Below, in pieces: positions 1 to 11,772 of a DNA stretch of 64,000 nucleotides. The notes under the pieces were generated by a model. The model was given only the letters and a program-made list of their open reading frames with translations, searched no databases and was not told the DNA's origin. The DNA comes from Xiphydria camelus. Taxonomy: Eukaryota; Arthropoda; Insecta; Hymenoptera; Xiphydriidae. Position 1 is the first letter of the stretch; every line of letters begins with the position of its first letter. Made by a program: the position numbers and the translations under genes. The DNA is taken from contig OY783201.1 of assembly GCA_963678675.1 (NCBI GenBank), forward strand, positions 16,299,769 to 16,363,768, given 5' to 3'.

Positions 1-703
1 TACGTCTTCCAGTCACAAATATGTATGTATAGTATAAATATACAATATATAATAATCATAAAATGTACTTACATAAGATTTTTAACGAATGATGAAGGGA
101 TATCTCACCAGCATGCAGTGATAATAGTCACGAGTCAAACACATTCCCATTATGCAAAACGTTATCGGCTTCAATGTCGACATAGATCCTGTGTCATTCA
201 ACATTATCATTGAGGTTCATACAATATCTTATTTGTGTTGTTTGAAAAATACATGTCATTGATTCACTTCAATAAGTTTCATTTTTCATGTAATTGTAAG
301 TACGTGTTTTGCTAAAATAATTAAAAACTGTATGAAATGTATATAAATAAAAATGTAGATATCGTTTCGTAAGACCGTTTCACTGTTTACGTCAAAACGG
401 CCTTAAAGTTCGAGGTTTCCTAAATTAAAAAAAAAGGATACATAATAAACTGGGGATGTGTAAAAAGAGGACATTGAGAGGTATTTTTACATAAACTTAA
501 GAAATCCAAAAACCCATTTTTATGGGTTTGTGGTGGGGGTAACTTAAAAAAAATTTTTTTCCAGAATTTTTTCGCACCAGTTTTATAAATTGAGAAAAAC
601 CATAAATCTTTTATTTCAACTTTTTTCCCTTATCTTTCACCGTTCGGGAGTTATTCCGTGAAGAAGAAAAATCTGCATTTTTTTCAAGGGATGATTTCAC
701 CCC
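1..703. other. AT-rich intergenic or intronic DNA
   Basis: No ORF with recognisable content, no terminal inverted repeats and no tandem array were seen on either strand. The stretch ends at the TTAA target site of the piggyBac element. Confidence 0.5.
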
Positions 704-707
704 TTAA

Positions 708-3307
708 CCTTTAACTACACGCGCTGGTGTACTATGTACACCACTCTGTTTAAAACCACCATTTTTTAATACGAACAGCTGAGCCGCCGCAGCGCTACCT
801 AACCTTTCATTATTATCTAGGTCAACACTACGTGCAGTATCACTGCAGCAGCCTGATTAGTAAAGTCGTTGTGCATCGAAATTAGCAGCAATCCGTTGTG
901 GTGCCTAAAATATACCACGCGTGTATTTTTTATCATGTAAGTATATATTTATTATTGTACAGATTTCCTGGTTTTTGGGTGTATATTTTTATGTATAATT
1001 TAATATATTCTCAAATAATTTGATTCTCTAGTATTTTATTCCTTTTTTAGAGATCAAATAAAAGTTAGAGATCCAAAAAGTCTCACTCTAAAGATGAGCT
1101 CCAAGTAATGGCTCAAGCAATATTTGATAACGAGTCTGAGGAAGAAGTAGGAGGAGATGCAGGTACGTCAGAGAAAGAGGTTATAGAAGAAGGAAATGCG
1201 GATACGTCAGATGAAGAATATAAAGAAGAAAGTGATTACAGTTTGGCCTCAGTAGAAGAGTTTAGCGAAGAAGATGAGGAAGGAAACAATTCAAATAATA
1301 TCGACCTTATTGAAAATTACTATGTGGCTAAAGATAAAAAACTCGCTGGAAGAAAAACCCCATTGTAAGTAAATATAGCAAAACGAAAAAAAAAATTTAG
1401 TAAAAATATTTTCCGGGCCAAAAACATATGCAAGATCTATCACAGATGAGAGGAGTGCATTCGAAAAATTATTTACCGACGATATTATTCAAAATATTGT
1501 TGATTGTACAAATCTGGAAATTGAAAAACTGCGACCGAACTATGACCGACAACGAGATGTAAAAAATGTTACAAAAAATGAACTTTTGGCTTTTTTCGGA
1601 CTATTATTTTTCGCAGGGCTAAGGAAGCAAAATCACACACATTTTCTTGAATTGTGGACCACTGATGGGACTGGTTCAGAAATTTTTCGAGCTTGTATGG
1701 GTTGCAATCGATTTTTATTTATACTGACCGCCTTGAGATTTGACGACAAAAATACAAGAATTGACAGAAAAAAGTCTGATAAACTCGCGGCCACTAGATT
1801 TGTGTTGGATCGGTTTGCAGAGAACTGTGCCAAAAGTTATTCTATAGGTGCTGAGGTAACAATTGATGAAATGTTAATACCTTTTAGAGGAAGATGTAGT
1901 TTTTTACAATACATCCCAAACAAACCAGCAAAATATGGATTAAAAGTTTTTGTGTTATGTGATGCGCAAACATTCTACGTTACAAACTTTGAAGTATATT
2001 GTGGAAAACAGCCAGAGGGCCCCTATCAAAACTCAAATACTCCATCTGATATTACCCATCGGTTGCTCCAGTCATGGAAAGGAGAAAACAGAAACCTTAC
2101 CTGTGATAATTGGTATACCAGTTACGAATTGGCTAAAAGTCTATTGAAAGATAAAGTAACAATGGTGGGAACCGTAAAAAAAATAAAAGGGAGCTCCCAT
2201 TAGAGTTTTTGCCAAACAAAAATAGACCTCCAAATACATCTATTTTTGGATTCCAAAAAGATATAACTATTGTGTCTTATGTGCCCAAGAAAAATAAATC
2301 TGTGATTCTCATTTCAACTATGCACGATGATTCAACAATAGACCCTCAAACAAATAAGCCAAATATAATTTTGGATTGCAATTTACACAAGGGGGGCGTT
2401 GACACAGTGGATAAAATGTGCAGTACGTATTCTGTGTCTAGAAGAACAAGAAGATGGCCTTTGGTTCTATTTTTGCAACTTCTGAATATATCAGGCATAA
2501 ACAGTCAGATCTTGTATAACGCGACCCACATAAATAACCCACACAAATATAGAAGGAATTTTCTAAAAGCCCTATCTATTTCTTTGATGAAGCCGTACCT
2601 GGCGGAAAGGGCTGAACTAAAATCTCTACCCTCTTCGACATTCAGCTATTTCTCAAAAAATACAAGAATCAGCCAGAAGGAGAGCCGGAAAATGAACCAC
2701 CTGCAAAAGTAAGGGGAAAGGGGGGGGGGTAAGGGGGGATGGGGGGGGTTGTGGCAGACAAAAAAATAGAGTCACTACTATTTCATGCCAAACATGTAAT
2801 AAACCAGTTTGCAAGCAACATGCAATAACCACTTGTCCAGACTGCCAAAATCAACCAGATGTCGATGAATAGTAAAATGCAGACAAGGTCTACTCTTGGG
2901 AAATGACTACATGCTAGGAATTTCTTATACATAATTAGTTTAGTTTACTAGTTTCCGTTCATACCTATAACTTTTAATGTTGTTATTACATGTATTATTA
3001 TTAAGTATTAAATATGTGTTGTTTTTAACATCAAAATTTTATTTGCTATTATTTTGTGTTTTTTAGAAATACAGGTATACATATTTTTTGAAAGAACATT
3101 TAATAAATTAATTTTTAGCACTATTTCTTTTACTGGTATAAAATACACCATGCGTGTACTTATTTACAATTTTAGAGCGCGTGTAGTTAAGTGGGTTTTT
3201 GTACCTAAACCCAGTAGATGAACATCTTAGAAGTATTTTTTCAGCTGGTGTATGAAATACACCACGCGTGTAGTTATGTTATATTTTTGGGCGCGTGTAG
3301 TTAAAGG
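708..3307 (+). mobile_element. piggyBac DNA transposon, decayed
   Basis: The element is 2600 bp long and flanked by TTAA at 704-707 and 3308-3311, the hallmark target duplication of piggyBac. Its ends are perfect 17-bp inverted repeats, CCTTTAACTACACGCGC at 708-724 and the complement at 3291-3307. Subterminal ACACCACGCGTGTA-like motifs recur near 910, 3147 and 3260 and may be transposase binding sites. A runs-of-G stretch at 2716-2750 lies inside the coding region. Size, target site and encoded protein agree, so the family call is firm. Confidence 0.95.
1108..2872 (+). pseudogene. piggyBac transposase, frameshifted
   Basis: This would be the DDD transposase that excises and inserts the surrounding element at TTAA. 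An acidic N-terminal segment is read from 1108 to 1368, typical of piggyBac N-termini. The catalytic core continues in another frame from about 1405 to 2203 and shows the first Asp in VTIDEMLIPF and the second in LTCDNWYTS. A further 1-base shift near 2195 moves the reading to 2209-2712, which holds the third Asp in GGVDTVDKM. A last shift across the poly-G tract leads to a C-terminal cysteine-rich domain (CQTCNKPVCKQH then CPDC) ending at 2872. Order and spacing match the family; at least three frameshifts make it inactive. The GTAAGT...TTTAG segment at 1365-1400 is too short for an intron and does not restore frame. Confidence 0.92.
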
Positions 3308-3411
3308 TTAAAACCGTAATACCGTACCAATGAAATGTATTTTTGTATTACGCTTGAACTACTGTACTTGCACATGGAATGGCAGAATTTTCTGAATTTT
3401 GGGTTCCTTAA

Positions 3412-4070
3412 CTTCCCTTGTAAATCTGGTGAATACGCCGGGTGTGGTACAACTTTCCATCCGAGAGCCATTAATGTATCTTTGACCGATCTACCCACAT
3501 GACGCCTGGCGTTGTCATGGAGCAGTTTCACTGGACGTTTTCCTTTGCTAGTAAATGGACGCTTTTGGTCATTGTTGATGATAGCGACTGGCAGTAACTG
3601 TCTGGCTAGGTTTCAGAAGTTCATAATGGAGTACGCCTTTCATATCCCACCATGTACATAGCATGACTTTGTTACAGTGAATATTTCGCTTTGGCGTCGA
3701 TGTCGTCGGCTCGCCAGGGTCAACCCAATGATATTAGCATTTCGGATTTTCAAAATAAATCTACTTTTCATTGCCGGTCACAATTTTCGATAAAAAAAGA
3801 CTGTCTTTGTTGCTTTGTTGTAAAGATTCAAACATATGTCAAAAGACGGCTATTTTTATTTGCTTGAGTCAAAGAGTGTGGCACCCAATTTGTTCCTTTT
3901 TGAATCTTTCCCATTGCTTCAAAGCGATAGGAATTAATTTGTTGAGTTACTCCTAGCTGTTCTCTAAAAGTTGTTTTTCCGTCTGGCAAGAGTTTTCATC
4001 CAGCAACGCTTGCAGTTCCTGGTCGTCCATCTGTATAATGGACTTCTTACACTTGTATGGCTGTGCAATA
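3412..4070 (-). pseudogene. mariner transposase relic
   Basis: Read on the minus strand from about 4070 down to 3412, successive frames give mariner landmarks in order. They are a helix-turn-helix stretch (QEL-ALLDENSCQTEKQLL, then LGVTQQINSYRFEAMGKIQK), a partly ruined catalytic block ([29 protein letters not shown]), [12 protein letters not shown], and a C-terminal block [10 protein letters not shown]...PHPAYSPDL. Stops and frame changes are frequent. The N-terminus is missing because a foldback repeat begins at 4095, and no terminal inverted repeat was found, so this is a truncated old copy. The piggyBac element ends about 100 bp downstream of its C-terminus. Confidence 0.85.
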
Positions 4071-4094
4071 TCTTTCGAATCATTTTTTGCCAAG

Positions 4095-4506
4095 ATACCG
4101 GGTGATTCTTTAATATTGCGACAAACTTCAAGGATGGGTTCCTTGGATGAAAATAAGAAAAAAAAGTTCCTATGAACATGGGTCCAGAAACGCAGAGTTT
4201 CGGAATTGTATTTTTAAATGCGTTATCGAAAAAAAAACATTTTTTAACGCAATGACACATCCTTTCTTCTGAAATGATATTTAATACTTCTAAGAAGGCC
4301 CTATTACAAAAAATACCTAAATAAAACGGAAGCTCTGCAAAAATATACTTCTTATCATTAGTATAGAACATTTGTATACAAATAAACATCCTGTTTCTCC
4401 GAAATTCAGCGTTTCCGGATCCATGTTCATAGGAACTTTTTTTCTTATTTTCATCCAAGGAATCCGTCCTTGAAATTTGTCGCAATATTAAAGAATCGCC
4501 CGGTAT
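4095..4506. repeat. 412-bp foldback MITE
   Basis: Inverted arms of about 110 bp face each other at 4095-4205 and 4399-4506. They share ACCGGGTGATTCTTTAATAT at the outer ends (one mismatch) and GTTCCTATGAACATGG inside. It abuts the truncated mariner and probably inserted into it. No coding content is seen in the spacer. Confidence 0.8.
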
Positions 4507-5661
4507 ATTTCGTTAATGTAGATAAAGCTGGTTCAGTGACTTTTGGTTTCGATTTAACCGCTTTACTTTCGAATCTGACGATTTTTCATTACGCAATTTT
4601 TGCAATTTACTATGAGACTGGTGTAACCCGGCGAAACCTATGGGCATTGGGAACGCTTGAAGAAGTGTACTCAGGCAAGTCAGTCCGACGCCGTCCGTTG
4701 TGGCGAAATATCATCACTGACAATGTTGGGTTGTCGGAGACAGTAGTGAGCTTGATCGGACGGTACAGAGACAAGAATATGTAAATACTTCTATATAAAA
4801 ATATTAAACTCTTATATATTTTCTCCCAATTTGTCCGACGGCATCGGTCTGAACCGGATCGGATATGAGTAAATTGATCTTTACCCTACTGGTTGTAAGG
4901 AAGTTTTACTTGAAAAAAATTGCGTATTTTTTGAATAATTTTGCAAGAAATTAACACAAAAGTTTAGGCTGTTAGAGAAATCGATTGTAAGTAATTTAAA
5001 AACCATAGTATTTCTTTAATCTTCAGTAAAATCAATGCGTTATAGTATAAACTTCAATAAAATCTCTATCTCATATGTTTCGGACATGCGCATAAATTGC
5101 AGTCATGCATATATTTAAAAAAAAGGATCACCGTTCAAATGATTATAGCATCGTCCTTAATTAAATTTGTTAAGCTCATGATCGTAAAATAACCGCAAGT
5201 GGTGTCTCGAGATTGTATTAACATATGAATAAATAAAATGAATTTGTTCAACCACTATGAAGATTTTAAATCCATTCTCAAAATAGCATACTAAGCTGTA
5301 CATATCTACTCAAATAATGAATAAAGCCCACAATCTCTGTATCGAAGAAAGGGAACGCGTCGCCTGTTTGTGAAAGATAAAGAATCGTCTTGTTGTTGAA
5401 TATAATTGATCAATCGAATGTCATAATTATTTGTTCTTGACACTCTCTTTCGAGGGTTGATCGACCACTGGTGACGCTATAGAATGATATCACGTGTAAT
5501 TTCATAATTACTTTGCTTTCCTGCATAGAGCCTATGAATCGCAGGTCAATTTGAACTAGATATTCGACATATAATTTTTCATGAAGAATATCACTGCATA
5601 TACGTGTCCGCTATTTCTTGGAGAGATACCGTGTATGTATTTTCATATATTTTCTTGACAG
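4507..5661. other. non-coding intronic DNA
   Basis: AT-rich sequence with no recognised repeat or gene. A 104-residue ORF at 4470-4784 begins inside the foldback arm and has no recognisable motif, so I do not call it a gene. The stretch ends with a pyrimidine-rich TTTTCTTGACAG acceptor. Confidence 0.45.
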
Positions 5662-5789
5662 GTCACTGATTCTACAACTTTACTGTATTCCCTGTCCATA
5701 CATCAAGGTTACTTAAAACCAGGAGAGTCAAAATCCATCTCAGTGAATATCATTACCAGTCTACTTGGCAAGCAGAAAGCTACTCTCAG
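5662..5789 (+). CDS. HYDIN-like: HYDIN-like protein, internal exon a
   Basis: The 128-nt exon follows TTTTCTTGACAG and precedes the donor GTATAATC. It starts in phase 0 and ends two bases into a codon. The translation (SIHQGYLKPGESKSISVNII, then LLGKQKATL) has the look of the second half of an ASH/MSP-type beta domain, where a 'K/RPGES...V.F' strand precedes a short strand closing the fold. Joining to the exon at 32788 keeps the frame and completes a Ser codon. HYDIN is a large axonemal central-pair protein of motile cilia and, in insects, sperm flagella. Other ASH proteins (DLEC1, CFAP47/65/74) are alternatives. I do not see the preceding exon in this window. Confidence 0.72.
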
Positions 5790-5960
5790 GTATAATCCAT
5801 TTTTATTATATTATTTCAATAGAAACTGAAATATGCCAGCAGTGATATGCAGTAGAGAGTCTGTGTTTAGAAGACACTTTATTCGGGAGTTATCCCTCAG
5901 TTTCTTCCTAATAAGGAGAGCCGTAATTGGGTCGATTTATCGCATACGCACGTTTCATTT

Positions 5961-6207
5961 GAGTGGCTCAGTGCCATACTTGCCTAAGCTTCCTCCAAAT
6001 ATAACACTTTCGCACTGACATATTGCTGCATATATGTGATGTTAAACAATAAAGCGCCAAATTTAAATTTTCGTGGGTTAGGCAAGTATAGTAATGAGTC
6101 ACTCACATCTTTGGCACTGACATATTGCTGTATATTATATGATTTTAAGCAACAAAGCGCCAAATTAAAACTTTGGTGGGTTAGGCGAAGATGGCACTGA
6201 GCCACTC
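5961..6207. mobile_element. 247-bp MITE with internal near-duplicate
   Basis: Perfect 17-bp inverted ends, GAGTGGCTCAGTGCCAT at 5961-5977 and the complement at 6191-6207, are flanked by ATTT on both sides. Inside, a unit of about 100 bp is present twice in direct order (6013-6108 and 6114-6207), both containing CTGACATATTGCTG and AAAGCGCCAAAT. Confidence 0.75.
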
Positions 6208-7841
6208 ATTTATGCTTTGTGATGTTGCAATTTGGCAACTATCACAATGGTTGTAGAGCTTGAGAGCTTGTCGTGTATTTTAGAATTTCAAGGAGAGCCA
6301 CATTTTAAATTCATTTAGTAGAGCCATATTTTCAATTCATTCATTTGTATCGTTGTCGTGTCCTACCGGCGAGAGTTTCGATAAAAGGATCAATGCCAAA
6401 GAGCATGCATTCAGCCCGACAATGGCGCAAAGACAACGAGGATTTTCACAAACAGCCGGGGTGCGATTGTAAGGATCAGGGACCGGCACTAGTAGCAGAA
6501 GATGCCCCAAGAGTCTAGGATCTCCCAAAGGACTTCTCGGCCTGGAGCCGTATCTTGCACATAGGCGGAAGCGACTACTTCCACTTTACCCGAGTCTAGG
6601 TAGCCGCCAACCCGCAAGAACTCTAATTGAATGAGAGACCAACATCACTGTCGAAGTGACACTGGAGTTATCGTTCCTATCGTTCACTTTCCCGGCGTAT
6701 GGGGGAAGTAGGACGACTGTTTCGAAGCTGCTGTAAGATCTAGGCAATTATACGAGATTTCGCAAGGAGCACCTCTGAACCCTGTCGCGCTACGATCCTG
6801 CAGCGAAGACCCAGCCCTGATATCGCTTGGCCACTGATAATGCCGGGATTCAAATTTGGAAGGGCCAATTATCAGCAAATTTGACAGTTGTCACGAGTGG
6901 AGATGCGTTCAGCGATATCGGCGATCACTCGCTGCGACTCTTTCTTTTGGTTCCCGCTGTCGCACAGTAAAATCGTAAAAATTCTTTTTGCGCTCCTGAG
7001 ATTCTCCGATTGTCTTACCGGTAGGCTCTAATACTTTAGTCTTGAAATTTCCGTCGTTGTCTTTCGTGGTTCTAGAGTCTCCTTATCATATTGCCGCGCT
7101 TGACGTGGAGTTTCGCGTTTTGAGTGTGTCGTCTCGGGACAATTTTCGTGTCCCTCAACTACGTACGATTCCTTTTTCATCGGCTCGCATCCGTGGTGAC
7201 TAAGGCATTTCCCCCTCTTCCATTCAATAACTCGTGTCTGTGGAGACTAGGGCACTTCGCATTTATTTTTATTGGCTCGTGTCTATGTGGGACAAGAAAA
7301 TTTTGGCGTTTCTATCTCAAGTATCGCATCCTTGTTGCGCGTTCGAGGCGAGTTTTCCGCGTATAGTGTCGAGTTTCATGTCGAACTCGATTCTTGTTAG
7401 CCTTTAAACCCGTTTTGCTTTTTCGTCTTTCGATTGTGTATGTTGTAGCATTTAAGAATAATTGTGGTCCTCTTTGAGGGATTTTTTCGTGGATGCCGGA
7501 AGCCGTGCGGCGATCCTTCTGATTGTCGCCCGTATCGAATTTCGCCGAAATCATATTAGAAGCCTTTTCTTTTTCCGAATTTTGTAACATGCTGCGCGCC
7601 ATATCGACTTTTTTATGAAACACATTTGCAGACTGTCGTGAATTTTGTAGCACCCTTTCGGTTTGTGTCAAGCTCTAGTAAATTCGCCTAAACTTTTTTT
7701 TTCTCGACTTAGTATTCTTCCTGAGAGGGTTTAATTCCAAGTACCTCGCCCCTCTGCCATTCCCGTTCTTGAGTTTGTGTTAGCTTAGGTATTTCTGCCG
7801 TGTCTCTAATTTCCCCTAATTTGGATTGAGATTTGCATGTT
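6208..7841. other. unassigned stretch, moderate GC
   Basis: No convincing coding sequence or repeat. A 119-codon minus-strand ORF at 7312-7671 is rich in Lys, Arg and Thr and carries no motif I know. Between 7160 and 7300 the phrase GGCTCGTGTCTRTG-like recurs three times at 60-70-bp spacing. This could be an old retroelement leader but I cannot show it. Confidence 0.3.
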
Positions 7842-8624
7842 CACTACAAACCGGCCTCTCGATGAAACGTCTTAAAATAATACGGAAAAGTGTCTTATTG
7901 ACGTAAAATAAGACGGTTAAGTGTATTGATCAGAAATTCAAGACACTTAACCGTCTTATTCCAAGACGTTTGTCTGTCTTTTCTCAAAAAGACATTTATT
8001 TTCCGTCTAAAATCATAAGACACATGGTACTGTCTTAAGATAAAGACGCTTAATCGTCTTAAAGTAAGACACTTCTTCAGGTATAAGACATTTAAATGAA
8101 TAAGTTGCTTAAAATAGTAAGACACTTACACAAGTAATACACTTCAAACGTCTTGTTACCTGTGACGTCAAGCATCATTATTCACATGTAACCTTAGATA
8201 TACACTACCCCCGAAAAGTTTCCGGTCACCCTCAAAAGGGCTTTGAGTGAATGAAATTTGAGTGGTTGATTATATTGGAAACGAAGCAAGATAGATTAAA
8301 AACCTTCAAACAAAATTTCATTTGACTGACAATTAAAGAAATACATCGAGCATGACAGTTCATTTTCACGTTGAATTCTATTCATTGTCAATGTCAACAC
8401 ATCAGCCGAATTTGTATCCTTTATTTCTTTTTATTATTTGTTAATAAAAAATGTCTACATCAGCCGTATATGTCGCATACCGCTTACAGAAAATGTGTAC
8501 ACTCTTTACTCAAGTAACGCCGGTCCCGAGGAAAAAACCGACGAGCGCACTCTACTGCACATGTCGTGTACCGTTCGGTATACGGTTTTCGGCTCGGTTG
8601 GAACAGGGTTTAGCGTACTTTACT

Positions 8625-8801
8625 GGGGCCCTTTTCTCGAACTCGCTCGTATATTTGCGTGCACGCATCTTAGCGAATAGACCAATCAGGATCAAGTATT
8701 CCGTTGTCCGTAACCCCACCACAACGGAATACTTGATCCTGATTGGTCTATTCGCTAAGATGCGTGCACGCAGATACGAGCGAGTTCGAGAAAGGGGCCC
8801 C
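8625..8801. repeat. 177-bp palindromic MITE
   Basis: Arms 8625-8707 and 8721-8801 are near-perfect inverted copies around a 13-nt loop. They contain GGGGCCC at the outer end, CGCATCTTAGCGAATAGACC in the middle and ATCAAGTATTCCGTTGT at the inner end. A relative lies at 50274-50440. It sits inside the spacer of the foldback element. Confidence 0.85.
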
Positions 8802-8988
8802 TGTACTGTTAGGTAACGGGACCTTCCCTTCCTTTTTCGACCTCACCTCAACTCACTTTCTGTAAAATTCAACGCGGCCAACAAGCACGTCATTTTCCGG
8901 AGGTTGTTTGCTGTGCATGTTTTGCTGTGCAAAAATGTCGAAAAAAAAGAAAAAACAGTGGTTTGTGCATTAGGTCAACGACGCAAGT

Positions 8989-9414
8989 GTGTTAGATTTC
9001 TCTCACGAGATAATCAGCCTGACGCTGAAGTTGTGTTGGAAGAGTTTAAGAAATTATGTGCTCGCGATCCAGCATTGTTTGATGATAGCAAACACAGACA
9101 TTATCATTAAAAAAAAACATCAAGCATCAGACATGTGGTATGATGCGGATGACAGCATAATTGATGACCATAGTGAATTGAATATTGTGCTGGTGCAGTC
9201 TCCAATACAAGTGATATTGCCAACAACTAACCTAAAAGACAGCACAGGTTATTTACACAGAACCCCTTCAGTTGACAAGGTGGATGAACTTTTTGAAACT
9301 GAAGAAACTGCGATAGTCATCTCGAACGAGTTGAAAAATACGGTAAATAAATTTTTATTTCATGTTGGAATAAATTTTGTTTTCTCAATCACCAATAAAG
9401 TGAAAACAATATAA
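8989..9414 (+). CDS. unidentified 141-codon ORF in foldback spacer
   Basis: An open frame runs to a stop at 9414 and upstream continues beyond a TAG toward a Lys-rich start at 8935 (MSKKKKKQWF). The product has an acidic middle (WYDADDSIIDDH, FETEETAIV) and no domain I recognise. It lies wholly in the spacer of the 2.57-kb element, so it may be the relic of the element's own protein or captured host sequence. Coding status is doubtful. Confidence 0.2.
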   Translation: MLDFSHEIISLTLKLCWKSLRNYVLAIQHCLMIANTDIIIKKKHQASDMWYDADDSIIDDHSELNIVLVQSPIQVILPTTNLKDSTGYLHRTPSVDKVDELFETEETAIVISNELKNTVNKFLFHVGINFVFSITNKVKTI

Positions 9415-10409
9415 TTCTGGATTTTTCATTTAAATAACTAAAAATACCTTTCCCTTAGAGATATACATTCATCATTACTTCAATATTTTTATTAGGATTA
9501 GTGAAATTTTTTGACGCGATGTGTTTATTTCAGAGTGTTTCGATTTGTGAGAGCTTGATTCATTGTGGATTTGAATACATTTCCAACGAATTTCTTTAAT
9601 ATCGAACTTTATAATATTACCCTGATGAGAAAAATTATTACATTCGATGTTTATTGACTCGCCTGTAATGTATACCGAACGGTACACGTCATGTGCAGTA
9701 GAGTGCGCTCGTCGGTTTTTTCCTCGGGACCGGCGTTACTTGAGTAAAGTGTACACATTTTCTGTAAGCGGTACGCGACATATACGGCTGATGTAGACAT
9801 TTTTTATTAACAAATAATAAAAAGAAATAAAGGATACAAATTCGGCTGATGTGTTGACATTGACAATGAATAGAATTCAACGTGAAAATGAACTGTCATG
9901 CTCGATGTGTTTCTTTAATTGTCAGTCAAATGAAATTTTGTTTGAAGGTTTTCAATCTATCTTGCTTCGTTTCCAATATAATCAACCACTCAAATTTCAT
10001 TCACTCAAAGCCCTTTTGAGGGTGACCGGAAACTTTTCGGGGGTAGTGTATATCTAAGGTTACATGTGAATAATGATGCTTGACGTCATAGGTAACAAGA
10101 CATTTGAAGTGTATTACTTGTGTAAGTGTCTTACTATTTTAAGCAACTTATTCATTTAAATATCTTATACCTGAAGAAGTGTCTTACTTTAAGACGATTA
10201 AGCGTCTTTATCTTAAGACAGTACCATGTGTCTTATGATTTTAGACGGAAAATAAATGTCTTTTTGAGAAAAGACAGACAAACGTCTTGGAATAAGACGG
10301 TTAAGTGTCTTGAATTTCTGATCAATACACTTAACCGTCTTATTTTACGTCAATAAGATACTTTTCCGTATTATTTTAAGACGTTTCATCGAGAGGCCGG
10401 TTTGTAGTG

Positions 10410-11599
10410 TATACATGCAGGGTAAGCCGCTCCAGAGATTAATACTGGGTGTAGCTGAATTTGGCAATATTTGCCTTGCCGACCAATAATGAATCGGTGA
10501 GATAATATAATAATTACCCTAAGAGTTCGAGCTAGGCATTGTCAGTAAATTCTTAAACCCTTCAATATTGTTTGTCCATGGGACATGTATTGACGAGATC
10601 AGCTATATTCAGTATTAATCTCTGTAGTAGTTCACTCTATACATGTGTACAAATGGTCATTAATTATACATTCTGCACTATCCATAAATAATATCTAATG
10701 ATAAGAAGATGCGGAAAGAGTGAAACAAGTACATTGTAATCTATTTCTCTTGGTTTCATGTTTTATCGGTACACTTTCCAGCTGAATTTATATAAGTTCT
10801 GACTAGTTTACACATAGCTTTAAAATTTATACTACAGTACAACCTATGAATACGGACCTCCAGATAACAAATTTGTCCTCTGTCACACTTCACTGAGCAC
10901 AGAAGCCTCCCCCACTCTAAGGCGCATCTAAGTGCACAAGATTTTTTCCGACCACATACAGATAAGAAATTAGCTAGTTTGCGATTTACGCACATACTTA
11001 AGTGGCTCAATTGATGAATTAGTAACTTCTCTTATCTGTTGACAAGCCCATCTTTATGCCAGTGTAACATATACGCGTGATGTTTAGCTTCGGAACGAGG
11101 AAGTGGAGGACTGATTTCCTCTCATTTTATTTACTTCTGCCAAGAGATTTTCATTATCTGTAGGTTGTACTGTAGTACTACCTAACATGATAATATGTGT
11201 ATTCCCATTAATCTCCAGTTATACATGGTCCCGCTTGCGAATGCAATTCTGTTTTTATTATTAATAGTCATTCCTCCTGATGGGCCTTATAATTCTTAGT
11301 CTTCTTTCATGTATCGTTCATGTATAGTATCTTCGGCATGAGAAGTAAGATCGTTTTTCCTCACTCATGCCCATTTCGAGGCCTTTTCCATCCTATTTTT
11401 AGACCATAAGATGGCGTTTTTTCCCGCGTGACACCGACCGGGAGTCCGCAGGCTGTTAAAAGCACTTTAGTCAGACTGGCACGATTGCTTATTCCGAAGT
11501 GGGTCGTTGTTTCAAACTGATGACCGCAACGTGAAATGAGTCGTGTATACTTCTGTTTGTTTCGTTTTGAGAAATGGGCATTCGTGAGAAAAAATAGTA
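10410..11599. other. non-coding AT-rich DNA
   Basis: No gene, array or inverted repeat was recognised on either strand. Confidence 0.4.
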
Positions 11600-11772
11600 G
11601 AGGAAGGTGGGGAAAAATGCGGACCGTGACGTATTTCAAATTTTTTCATATATAAAAAAAGTTAATTTATTTGTAAATAAAATTTCTATCTCTTCCTTGA
11701 GCGATATCGCTCTTGTGAGAAATGGTTAAATAGTAGTATTCAATAATGTCTGAATACAAAATATACTGTTAA

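Larger units (their letters stand above)
7842..10409. mobile_element. 2.57-kb foldback element with ~740-bp inverted arms
   Basis: The left arm 7842-8583 and right arm 9670-10409 are inverted copies of each other, with only scattered mismatches by eye. The termini are CACTACAAACCGGCCTCTCG and its complement, and the outer 300 bp of each arm is packed with GTCTT/AAGAC motifs in both orientations. Similarity continues weakly outside as TGCATGT on both sides. The 1086-bp spacer holds a smaller palindrome (8625-8801) and anonymous ORFs. No transposase motif was found, so it is either non-autonomous or of an unfamiliar type. The target duplication is not clear. Confidence 0.85.

Noticed and set aside
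1365..1400. Short GTAAGT...TTTAG intron in the piggyBac gene
   Set aside because: 36 nt is below workable intron size, and its removal does not bring the two coding frames together.
7312..7671. 119-codon minus-strand ORF as a retroelement gag
   Set aside because: No zinc knuckle, no adjacent pol and no LTR found.
7895..8125. 76-codon ORF repeated at 10126-10356
   Set aside because: The two ORFs are the same GTCTT-motif arm read from each side of the foldback.
8451..8816. 121-codon ORF with alternative start
   Set aside because: Runs from an inverted arm into the palindromic MITE; composition follows repeat boundaries.
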